From Candidatus Bathyarchaeota archaeon (GTDB lineage Archaea; Thermoproteota; Bathyarchaeia; Bathyarchaeales; B26-1): 18,540 nucleotides of DNA. The stretch lies in the NCBI GenBank assembly GCA_018396795.1, contig JAGTRH010000005.1:1-18540 (forward strand), in the 5' to 3' direction. The notes beneath the pieces are model-generated. The model worked only from the letters and a program-made list of their open reading frames with translations, did no database searches and was not told where the DNA came from. Shown in pieces: positions 6,099-12,663 of the stretch; the first letter of the stretch is position 1; each line of letters opens with the position of its first letter. The position numbers were made by a program, and so were the translations under genes.

Positions 6099-6116
6099 AT
6101 TACCTTGCAAGGTAAT
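6099..6116. repeat. Perfect 18-bp palindrome
   Basis: ATTACCTTG followed directly by CAAGGTAAT begins 19 nt after the tRNA-Tyr CCA end. It could be an operator, a terminator-like hairpin for the tRNA transcript, or a recombination site. A shorter palindrome GTGGCATGCCAC follows at 6185-6196. The stretch 6081-6360 holds no gene that I can support. Confidence 0.5.
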
Positions 6117-6360
6117 TAACCGAAGGTGCCTTTCTCGCTTTTCAGTATTATAACTTTATAGGTAGGTCTATTCTCGCCATTTTGGTGGCATGCCACGCGG
6201 CTAATTACTAAATGAGAATATTTAACCTAAGTAAAAATCGTTTTTCGACCTTGCATATCAATAGGCATGCAGTTACCATAAAATAATCTAACGGGGTGCA
6301 ACTGGTTTTATCGATTTTATTAGCAAAGCAATGTGAAAGACCTTATTTTATCTTTCGTGC

Positions 6361-6816
6361 TTAAAATTGCTCGTATCTCCACATTACTACTTCGCCCTCT
6401 CTCAGGACATATCTATCGCATGCAACTGGCCCCCACTCCCAATCGCTTTTTTCAGGATTCCATGTATACCATATCCAGTATTTGCCCAGCTCGCCTCCAA
6501 CACCATTTATGCTCGTCACAAATTCACCCATCTCCGGATAGGTTTCACTCTCAACCTCCGCTGCAATCTCGGTCGCCAACAATAGATTTGCCCCTCTCGG
6601 AACTAGAGTGTTATTGTGCCATAATCTTGTTCCATTCCCATAGTCGATTAGAATGCTTACAGGCATCGTGAGCCTCTTTAAATCATTAAGAGCCTCTTTA
6701 TAAAGGCTTTGATAGCGAACGCTCTCGCTGTAGTAGTACACTGCAAAGTAAGCCATCACTATTAGAAGGCATATAAGCCCCAGCGAAACCCACATCCATG
6801 AATCCTTCCCACTCAT
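6361..6816 (-). CDS. Membrane-anchored DUF4430 (transcobalamin C-like) protein
   Basis: This is a 151-residue protein. Residues about 9-28 are a single hydrophobic segment (WVSLGLICLLIVMAYFAVYY) that should anchor it with the rest outside. The domain from about 52 follows the DUF4430 pattern: SILIDYGNGT, NNTLVPRGANLLLATE, FVTSINGVGG, YWIWYTWNPEK and GPVACDRYVLREGEVVMWRYE. This fold is related to the transcobalamin C-terminal domain, and family members often accompany vitamin importers. Its ATG overlaps the stop of the upstream ECF S-component gene (6813-6816), so the two are co-translated. A surface ligand-binding partner for cobalamin or another vitamin is the likely role. The ligand is an inference. 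Confidence 0.8.
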   Translation of the reverse strand: MSGKDSWMWVSLGLICLLIVMAYFAVYYYSESVRYQSLYKEALNDLKRLTMPVSILIDYGNGTRLWHNNTLVPRGANLLLATEIAAEVESETYPEMGEFVTSINGVGGELGKYWIWYTWNPEKSDWEWGPVACDRYVLREGEVVMWRYEQF

Positions 6817-7439
6817 AACTTCTCACCTCCCTCATACATTACCTTCTTAACCGCAGTAATGAGCGCACTACAACCAAAGAAAAAGAAAAAGAAGTTAGAC
6901 ACTTCATGAATTATAGCGAAGGGCGCACCTTGTATAATAGCCATTAAAGGCGGAAGACCAACTATGGTTACAGACACAATATTAGTGAATAAATCATAGA
7001 TAAAAGTCGAGAAAAACCCAACAACCCCAAACTTCAGATTCGCCCACCAAACCGACCCCCCACCAGCCTCTCCAAAAGAAGAAAAACCCAAACCCAGCCT
7101 AAACTTCGCAGAAAGCCAACCAGCAACGCCATAAAGGCTCTCACCCAAACAAGTAGCAGCAAGAATAACAAGATTAAACCCACGAGGATTCAAAGTACCA
7201 TAAACAAGCCAAGTCAAAACTCCAACCAGAACCCCAGGAGCAACCCCCATTAAATATCCACTAACAAAAACAACCAGATCCATAAACTTAACATTTGGAA
7301 TACCAATCAAAGCATAATTCGACACCAAATTAATCGAGGTCATCAAAATAACCAAACTCAAAACCTTCGTCGAAAACAACCGCCCATACAACACTTTTTT
7401 CATAGTCTTACCATTATGGTTGGATAATCCATCCAACAT
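6813..7439 (-). CDS. ECF transporter S component-like membrane protein
   Basis: This 208-residue protein has about six hydrophobic segments, including VLSLVILMTSINLVSNYALI, MDLVVFVSGYLMGVAPGVLV, FNLVILAATCLGESLYGVAG, KFGVVGFFSTFIYDLFTNIV and VSNFFFFFFGCSALI. The layout (a first helix, GIPNVKFMDLVVFVSGYLMG, then GVLTWLVYGTLNP) matches substrate-binding S components of energy-coupling-factor vitamin transporters. The EcfA/EcfT energising module is not in the window. The start is ATG at 7439; an internal ATG at 7403 is also possible, and a TTTATATG sequence directly before 7439 could be its TATA box. The overlap with the DUF4430 gene suggests a shared substrate, with cobalamin the leading guess. 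Confidence 0.7.
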   Translation of the reverse strand: MLDGLSNHNGKTMKKVLYGRLFSTKVLSLVILMTSINLVSNYALIGIPNVKFMDLVVFVSGYLMGVAPGVLVGVLTWLVYGTLNPRGFNLVILAATCLGESLYGVAGWLSAKFRLGLGFSSFGEAGGGSVWWANLKFGVVGFFSTFIYDLFTNIVSVTIVGLPPLMAIIQGAPFAIIHEVSNFFFFFFGCSALITAVKKVMYEGGEKL

Positions 7440-7483
7440 ATAAATCTTTTTACAAGAAAAATTAATTTGAAAGAAAACTCGAA

Positions 7484-7502
7484 CACTTCCAGTATAGAAG
7501 TG
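7484..7502 (+). repeat. Inverted repeat in the leader of the coiled-coil gene
   Basis: CACTTC (7484-7489) and GAAGTG (7497-7502) form a 6-bp stem with a 7-nt loop directly before the GGAG ribosome-binding sequence (7502-7505) and the ATG at 7510. It could affect translation or be a protein-binding site in the divergent promoter shared with the ECF gene. Confidence 0.35.
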
Positions 7503-7509
7503 GAGTACG

Positions 7510-8373
7510 ATGAGCGGGGAATTAAGGCGTAGGCTTGAGAGTTTGGAGAGAGAGATTGCTGGTTTGAGGGGTGAGCTGGATAGACTTGAGACTGAGATGC
7601 GTAGTCTTGCTGAGGAGAGGAATATTCTAGTTGGTAAGATTAGAGAGTTGAGGCTTGAGGCGGCTAAGTTTAGGGGTGAGCGGGACTCCTTAAATGATGA
7701 GGTTAAGAGGTTAAAGGCTGTTTTGGCGGAGCTTAAGCAGGAGTATGCTGAGAAGATTGGTTCTCTGAGGGAACTGAGACAGAGAATAAGAGATTATTTA
7801 AAGTTAAAGCCGGCTAGGGATGAGGGGAGTTTGGAGAGAGAGATTGCTGAGTTAGATTGGAGAATTCAGACGACGACTATGTCGCTTGAGGAGGAGAAGA
7901 GAGTTGTTGAGCGGATTAAGTCTCTGGAGGGACAATTATCATTTTATCGTAGGCTTAAGAGTATGAGGGATGAGGCTTCCAGGCTTGAGGTAAGCTTTGA
8001 GAAGGTGAGGGGTGAGATTGCCGTCTACAGAGATAAGATTGCTGAGGCCGCCGCCGAAAGCCAAAAATTTCATGAGAAGATGATTGAACGCCTCAAAATG
8101 GCGGATGAACTAAAGAATAAGCTGGCTGAAGTAGATAGGCGATATATGGAGAACAAGAACAAGATTTTAGCGCTCCGTCTCCAGTACAGAGAACTATTAA
8201 GTCAGGTATCAGCCATAAGAAAAACTATTCGAGAGGAGGAAGAACGGAGAAAAACTGAGGTTGTGTCCGCCCTTAAAGAGAGAGTTAAGAGGGAAGCTCT
8301 GGAGAAGATAAAGCGCGGTGAGAAAATCTCATTCGAAGAATTTAAGATTTTAGCTGAGGAAGGAATAATATAA
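7510..8373 (+). CDS. Archaeal coiled-coil protein (COG1340-type)
   Basis: Almost the whole 287-residue protein is heptad-patterned, rich in Glu, Arg, Leu and Lys from LRRRLESLEREIAGLRGELD onward. A small break near residues 95-115 (RDYLKLKPARDEG) is followed by a second long coiled coil to about 250. A short C-terminal region (KRGEKISFEEFKILAEEGI) could be a small helical cap. Length and pattern match the uncharacterised archaeal coiled-coil family COG1340; no catalytic motifs are seen. The start is ATG with GGAG five bases upstream. The 5' part uses codons such as GAG, AGG and TTG heavily, whereas after about nt 8040 GCC, GAA and CTC become more common, possibly from internal repeat expansion. 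The function is not known to me. Confidence 0.75.
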   Translation: MSGELRRRLESLEREIAGLRGELDRLETEMRSLAEERNILVGKIRELRLEAAKFRGERDSLNDEVKRLKAVLAELKQEYAEKIGSLRELRQRIRDYLKLKPARDEGSLEREIAELDWRIQTTTMSLEEEKRVVERIKSLEGQLSFYRRLKSMRDEASRLEVSFEKVRGEIAVYRDKIAEAAAESQKFHEKMIERLKMADELKNKLAEVDRRYMENKNKILALRLQYRELLSQVSAIRKTIREEEERRKTEVVSALKERVKREALEKIKRGEKISFEEFKILAEEGII

Positions 8374-8416
8374 AATATATTAATGATAAATATTGGCATG
8401 TCAATTTGAATTAAAC

Positions 8417-8422
8417 TTTATC
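8417..8422 (+). promoter_or_regulatory. TATA box for the DUF373 operon
   Basis: TTTATC preceded by AAAC lies 25 nt upstream of the ATG at 8445, so transcription would begin at or next to the start codon, giving a leaderless message for the three-gene run. Confidence 0.45.
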
Positions 8423-8444
8423 TTTAAGAAAAAGCATATTATTC

Positions 8445-9704
8445 ATGCATACTTATGGGAGAAAACTGATGCTGAATCAAGAGGGGCAAGGTTCAGGGGA
8501 AGAGCGCATACTAATTGTATGTGTTGATAGGGATAACGATATTGGTAGAAAAGCAGGTGTTAAAACTCCAATAATTGGTAAGAAAGAAAACATTGACGCT
8601 GCGCTCAAGCTTTTGCTCGCCGACCCGGAAGAGGCTGACGCCAACGCAATGTTCGAGGCAGTTAGGATATGCGAGAGCTTAGAGCGGAGCGCGTCAAATA
8701 ATATTTCTTGTCAAGTTGCAACAATAGCTGGCTCTGAGCTCGGCGGGATAGCGGCTGATAGAAAATTGATCTCGGAGCTTAATGAGGCCTTAAAGGATTT
8801 TAAGCCAGATAGCCTAATTCTTGTTACAGACGGCTTCTCAGATGAGGATATTCTGCCGTTAATTCAATCCAGAGTCCCGGTTTCATCGGTGAGAAGAGTC
8901 ATCGTGAAGCATAGTGAGACAATAGAGGAGACTGCAGCTGTATTCTCTAGGTATTTAAGAAAGATTATTGAGGACCCGAGGTATTCGCGAATTTTTCTAG
9001 GCTTACCGGGCATCCTGCTTGTGATGCTTGGCGCTCTGGCTCTATTGGCGATCTTCATAAGGTATGATATTGGAACATGGGCTTGGATTATAGGGCTTAT
9101 AATCGTCGGGGGCTACCTTATAGGTAAGGGCTATGGATTAGATAGGAGGCTGGCCTCAACACTCTCAAGAATCTCCTCACCGCATGGTTTGGTTATTGGT
9201 TCCTCGCTAGTCTTCGGTATCCTATTGATTGCGGTTGGCATTTACCAAGCGCTTACTCAAATAGCATCAAACCCGGAGATCGTGCCAAGCCCGCCTCCAA
9301 GCGACCCTAATGTTTGGCTTAGCATCCTTCCTAGAATTCTCGGGTCAGTAATATCCGCTTCACTAACAATAGTTGTTATAGGCGTTTCAATAATATTGTT
9401 TGGCAGGGTCCTCGGGCATCTTCTCGACCGCGATCCCAGATTCTGGAGGACAACCGTTCTTATAGCCGTATGCGCATGGTCTTGGAAGATTTTCAAGGAG
9501 GCTGCAAACATAATGATTGACCCAACGCTGCCACTAGATGACCTTATTGCTTCAATAATTATTGGTGTAGTCATAGCCGCCGTATCGATGCCAATAGCCC
9601 ACTTTCTAAGCAAAAGATACAAAAGCTTCTTTAAGGAAGAAGTTAAAGAAGAGCCTGGCGGGGAGCAAGGGGAAGACCTAAATGAAGACAGCAAGCGGCG
9701 GTAA
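8445..9704 (+). CDS. DUF373 family membrane protein
   Basis: The 419-residue protein begins with a soluble alpha/beta domain (about residues 20-180). It shows the family's opening ILIVCVDRDNDIGRKAGVKT, then PIIGKKENIDAALKLLLADP, EEADANAMFEAVRICESL and DSLILVTDGFSDEDILP. About six membrane helices follow from residue 185 (for example GILLVMLGALALLAIFIRY, WAWIIGLIIVGGYLIG, VIGSSLVFGILLIAVGIYQ), and a charged C-terminal tail is on one side. DUF373 (PF04123) is a conserved, mostly archaeal family of unknown function. The ATG at 8445 fits the TATA spacing; a later ATG at 8469 is possible. The gene overlaps the next one by 23 nt, so it is co-transcribed with it. Confidence 0.85.
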   Translation: MHTYGRKLMLNQEGQGSGEERILIVCVDRDNDIGRKAGVKTPIIGKKENIDAALKLLLADPEEADANAMFEAVRICESLERSASNNISCQVATIAGSELGGIAADRKLISELNEALKDFKPDSLILVTDGFSDEDILPLIQSRVPVSSVRRVIVKHSETIEETAAVFSRYLRKIIEDPRYSRIFLGLPGILLVMLGALALLAIFIRYDIGTWAWIIGLIIVGGYLIGKGYGLDRRLASTLSRISSPHGLVIGSSLVFGILLIAVGIYQALTQIASNPEIVPSPPPSDPNVWLSILPRILGSVISASLTIVVIGVSIILFGRVLGHLLDRDPRFWRTTVLIAVCAWSWKIFKEAANIMIDPTLPLDDLIASIIIGVVIAAVSMPIAHFLSKRYKSFFKEEVKEEPGGEQGEDLNEDSKRR

Positions 9705-10482
9705 AAGAGCTAGCATAGCGGTCATAGGGGGAACAGGGCTGGAGGATCTATTTGAGGGGTCCGAAAAAGTTAATGTTGGAACACCTTACGGTTTTTCACA
9801 CTTGATTTCCATATGTAAAATTCGGGATAAACTTGTTGCCTTCCTTCCGAGACATGGGCGTAAACATGATATCCCACCGCATAGAATCAATTATAAAGCT
9901 AACATGTTTGCTTTACATAGTCTTGGAGTTGAGAGAATTATAGCAACAAACGCCGTTGGCGCAATAAACTTAAACTTTAAGCCCGGCGACCTAGTTGTTC
10001 CACACGACTTAGTAGACTTCACAAAGCAGCGTCAACTAACGTTCTTTGATCAAGCCCCGGTTACGCATGTTGACTTCACAGAGCCATATTGCCCAGAGAT
10101 TCGGAGTATTCTAGTGGAGAAGGCTAAAGAGATAGGTCTCGTGCATGATAAGGCCGTTTATGTTTGCACCGAGGGGCCGCGATTTGAAACACCAGCTGAA
10201 ATAAGAATGTTTAGGATTTTAGGATGCGATGTTGTTGGCATGACTGGTGTTCCCGAAGCTATCCTTGCACGAGAAATTGGCGTATGTTATGCCTCCCTAT
10301 GTTTCGTTTCAAATATGGCTGCTGGAATAGCGGGTAAACTCACTTATGAGGAGGTAACAGAGGTATCTAAAATTGTTATGCCAAAAGTTCGCGAGATCAT
10401 AGTGGAGACGGTTGCCTCTCTACCCGATGTTAGAGGCTGCCAGTGCTCACATTCAGCTAAACTTGGTAGACAAAAAGGTTGA
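9682..10482 (+). CDS. MTAP/PNP family nucleoside phosphorylase, probably 6-oxopurine-specific
   Basis: This 266-residue protein has the family's ordered motifs: VIGGTGLED (phosphate, about 14-22), LPRHGRKHDIPPHRINYKAN (about 55-74), TNAVGAIN (89-96), TEGPRFETPAEIRM (163-176) and VGMTGVPEAILARE (185-198). It performs phosphorolysis of a purine nucleoside or 5'-methylthionucleoside in salvage. Around residue 210 it reads FVSNMAAG. Enzymes specific for methylthioadenosine usually have Asp there (TDYD-type), whereas Asn is typical for 6-oxopurines, so inosine, guanosine or methylthioinosine may be the substrate. The C terminus has a CXC motif (C253-Q-C255), known from hyperthermophilic homologues as a stabilising disulfide. 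It overlaps the DUF373 gene and is followed by uppS 14 nt later. Confidence 0.85.
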   Translation: MKTASGGKRASIAVIGGTGLEDLFEGSEKVNVGTPYGFSHLISICKIRDKLVAFLPRHGRKHDIPPHRINYKANMFALHSLGVERIIATNAVGAINLNFKPGDLVVPHDLVDFTKQRQLTFFDQAPVTHVDFTEPYCPEIRSILVEKAKEIGLVHDKAVYVCTEGPRFETPAEIRMFRILGCDVVGMTGVPEAILAREIGVCYASLCFVSNMAAGIAGKLTYEEVTEVSKIVMPKVREIIVETVASLPDVRGCQCSHSAKLGRQKG

Positions 10483-10496
10483 AGGAAGGCGTTAGT

Positions 10497-11279
10497 ATGC
10501 TCAAGACCGTATTATCGCTGCTTGGCGTCTATAAGGTTTACGAGAGGTGGCTTTGGCATCAGGTAAAAGGCCAGAGCAAACCTGAGCACATAGCCATAAT
10601 ATTAGATGGAAATCGCAGGTGGGCTAAAGAGAGCGGGCTTGAACCTTGGATGGGACACTACTACGGCGCAGATAAGACCAAAGATGTTCTAAAATGGTGC
10701 TTAGACCTAGGAGTTAAAAGCATAACCTTTTACGCATTCTCCACCGAAAACTTTCAGAGACCTCCAGAGGAAGTTGAGAGACTAATGATTTTACTCAAGG
10801 AGAAACTTGACGAAGCTTTGAAGAGCGAGGAGATACATAAGTATAAGGTTAAAGTTAAGGTTATTGGGAGAGTCCACCTGCTTCCCCTTGATCTACAGGA
10901 AATGATCCGGAAAGTCGAGGAGGAAACTAAGGATTATAGCGAGCGATATCTGAATTTAGCTATAGCGTATGGCGGAAGAGCTGAGATCGTTGACGCTGCA
11001 AGGAAAATTGCGCAGAAAGTCGCTACTGGCGAACTCGCACCTGAAGAGATAAATGAAACTATTTTTGAACAAAACTTGTATACAGCCTTTCTACCGAAGC
11101 AGGACCCGGATCTAATTATACGAACCTCTGGTGAAGAGCGGCTGAGCGGATTTCTACTCTACCAGTCAGCCTACAGCGAACTCTGTTTTTTGGACGTTTA
11201 TTGGCCAGAGTTCAGACGTATAGATTTATTGAGAGCAATCAGAACCTACCAGAAGCGCAAGAGAAGATTTGGCAAATAA
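10497..11279 (+). CDS. uppS: Cis-prenyltransferase (polyprenyl diphosphate synthase, UppS family)
   Basis: The enzyme condenses isopentenyl diphosphate onto an allylic diphosphate in Z configuration to make the long lipid carrier for glycan assembly at the archaeal membrane. Motifs in order are EHIAIILDGNRRWAKESG (with the catalytic Asp), GADKTKDVLKWCLDLGVKSI, TFYAFSTENFQRPPEEVERL, YLNLAIAYGGRAEIVDA, and DLIIRTSGEERLSGFLLYQS followed by YSELCFLDVYWPEF. This is full family length, about 260 residues. I chose the ATG at 10497 because a GAAGGAAGG ribosome-binding stretch precedes it. A TTG at 10479 overlapping the previous stop would add six residues. It is the last gene of the DUF373-phosphorylase-UppS run. 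Confidence 0.93.
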   Translation: MLKTVLSLLGVYKVYERWLWHQVKGQSKPEHIAIILDGNRRWAKESGLEPWMGHYYGADKTKDVLKWCLDLGVKSITFYAFSTENFQRPPEEVERLMILLKEKLDEALKSEEIHKYKVKVKVIGRVHLLPLDLQEMIRKVEEETKDYSERYLNLAIAYGGRAEIVDAARKIAQKVATGELAPEEINETIFEQNLYTAFLPKQDPDLIIRTSGEERLSGFLLYQSAYSELCFLDVYWPEFRRIDLLRAIRTYQKRKRRFGK

Positions 11280-11310
11280 GGGTTTCAGAAAACCGGGTTA
11301 ACCGCTAATC

Positions 11311-11316
11311 TTTTTT
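11311..11316 (+). terminator. Poly-T terminator after uppS
   Basis: A run of six T about 30 nt past the uppS stop fits archaeal T-rich termination. It sits in the 54-nt convergent gap with the ychF gene. Confidence 0.4.
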
Positions 11317-11333
11317 AGCTCTTAAGATCCCTT

Positions 11334-12539
11334 TTAAGCTCTTTTTTTGGCGCTCACAATTGATATAATATCCTTATCCTTGAGCATGTAACCTTCGCCA
11401 AGCCGTCTCTTTGTTCTAGCGTCTACAGCGTATATAAAGCTCTCGCCTAGCTCCGTATGTATCATGTAGGCTAATTCCTTGGCTGTTGTGCCACTTGGGA
11501 TAAGCCTCGCTTCAGGCAGAACCCTGCCATAATGGTCTGTGAGCTTCTCCGGATCTTCAACTGGATAGATAACTATCATCTTTAGGATGTCTTTAAAGGC
11601 CGCGTTTATGGCATCTTGGACGCCAGTTGACCCATACCTACTGAGTATCTTATCTTTAATCGCTTTAAGCGCATCCACCTGTTTCCCAGTAATCTTCGTC
11701 GGATCCTTTATTTCAAAGCTTGAGTTTCCAGGCACATAGCTAATCAGATCCTTCTCGGCTGCCCTTCTTAGGGCCAGCTCTGCCTCAGCACAGCATGGCA
11801 CAACAATGTAGCCAGTTTCCCTAAGTCTCTTAAAATTCTCCTCCGCAAAGGGTAGGTCCATTTTGTTTGCTGCTATAAGCATTGGCTTTGAAATTCTCCT
11901 TAAGGCATCAACAAAACCTAGGAAGTCATCTTCGCTCCATCTTGTCGGTTTATCACCACTTAATCCCGTAATCTTCAGCGCCTCAAGTATATGCCTCCTC
12001 TTTATTGCTAGACCGCTTAACCTTTCTTCGAGAAGCGAAGATAAATCAGCGGCCCCGGATTCAACAGTTCTAGCAATTCTAGGCCAGTCTCTCTTCATAA
12101 TCTGCGCAAACCACATAGTTAATTCTCTCTCAAGAAATTTCACATCCTCAAGTGGATCATGCATCCCAGGCTTCACAAGTCTGCCCTCGATATCCGTTGA
12201 GCCTGATGCGTCAACAACGTGTATTAGGGCATCGGCCTTTCTTATCTCGTCGAGAAACTGGTTTCCAAGCCCCCTGCCTTGCCATGCATCTGGAACTAAA
12301 CCCGCGCAGTCAATTAATTCAACTGGTATAAGTCTTACTCCATCTACGCAGACTGAGTTTACAGGGTTATCTTTAACGTTAAGTTCTTTGCAAACACACT
12401 GGGTTCTAAAGTACCCGATACCTTTATTAGGTTTTATTGTTGTGAAGGGGTAGCTTGCAATATCAACTGTTGCTAACGTTGCTGCACTAAAAAACGTTGA
12501 TTTACCAACATTTGGCTTACCAACGATACCGACCATCAT
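11334..12539 (-). CDS. ychF: YchF/OLA1-like GTPase/ATPase with TGS domain
   Basis: This is a 401-residue TRAFAC-class P-loop protein. G1 is GKPNVGKS (residues 7-14), the switch I region is YPFTTIKPNKG (30-40), G3 is DCAGL (77-81) with the YchF continuation DAWQGRGLGNQFLDEIRKAD, and G4 is NKMD (225-228). The C-terminal part from about 320 is a TGS domain (IPSGTTAKELAYMIHTELGE and the end GYMLKDKDIISIVSA). The extra Cys-containing insert after switch I (CVCKELNVKDNPVNSVCVDG) is seen in the archaeal group. The family associates with ribosomes and can hydrolyse ATP. The ATG is preceded by another Met codon and by a GGAGG at 12553-12557. It is transcribed alone; the upstream TATA-like sequence lies near 12565-12580. 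Confidence 0.93.
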   Translation of the reverse strand: MMVGIVGKPNVGKSTFFSAATLATVDIASYPFTTIKPNKGIGYFRTQCVCKELNVKDNPVNSVCVDGVRLIPVELIDCAGLVPDAWQGRGLGNQFLDEIRKADALIHVVDASGSTDIEGRLVKPGMHDPLEDVKFLERELTMWFAQIMKRDWPRIARTVESGAADLSSLLEERLSGLAIKRRHILEALKITGLSGDKPTRWSEDDFLGFVDALRRISKPMLIAANKMDLPFAEENFKRLRETGYIVVPCCAEAELALRRAAEKDLISYVPGNSSFEIKDPTKITGKQVDALKAIKDKILSRYGSTGVQDAINAAFKDILKMIVIYPVEDPEKLTDHYGRVLPEARLIPSGTTAKELAYMIHTELGESFIYAVDARTKRRLGEGYMLKDKDIISIVSAKKRA

Positions 12540-12552
12540 CTGCCTTAATCTT

Positions 12553-12557
12553 CCTCC
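12553..12557 (-). promoter_or_regulatory. Shine-Dalgarno sequence of ychF
   Basis: A perfect GGAGG lies 13 nt before the ATG at 12539, the strongest such site in the window. It indicates a leadered transcript here, in contrast to the probable leaderless starts elsewhere. Confidence 0.5.
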
Positions 12558-12663
12558 AAAGATGAAAATATAATCTTAAACCTAAATGAGTCTTCCGGTG
12601 ATAACCTGTAGAAAACAATGAATCTAAATCTGCACGTAAATAAAAAGAGAGAGGAGAAATGCG

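Noticed and set aside
5922..6110. Minus-strand ORF across the tRNA-Tyr region
   Set aside because: It is explained fully by the tRNA gene and its introns.
9257..9694. 145-codon minus-strand ORF
   Set aside because: It is antisense to the DUF373 membrane segments and rich in Ser/Ile from complementary codons.
11863..12453. 196-codon plus-strand ORF
   Set aside because: It is antisense to the well-supported YchF gene and has no coherent protein pattern.
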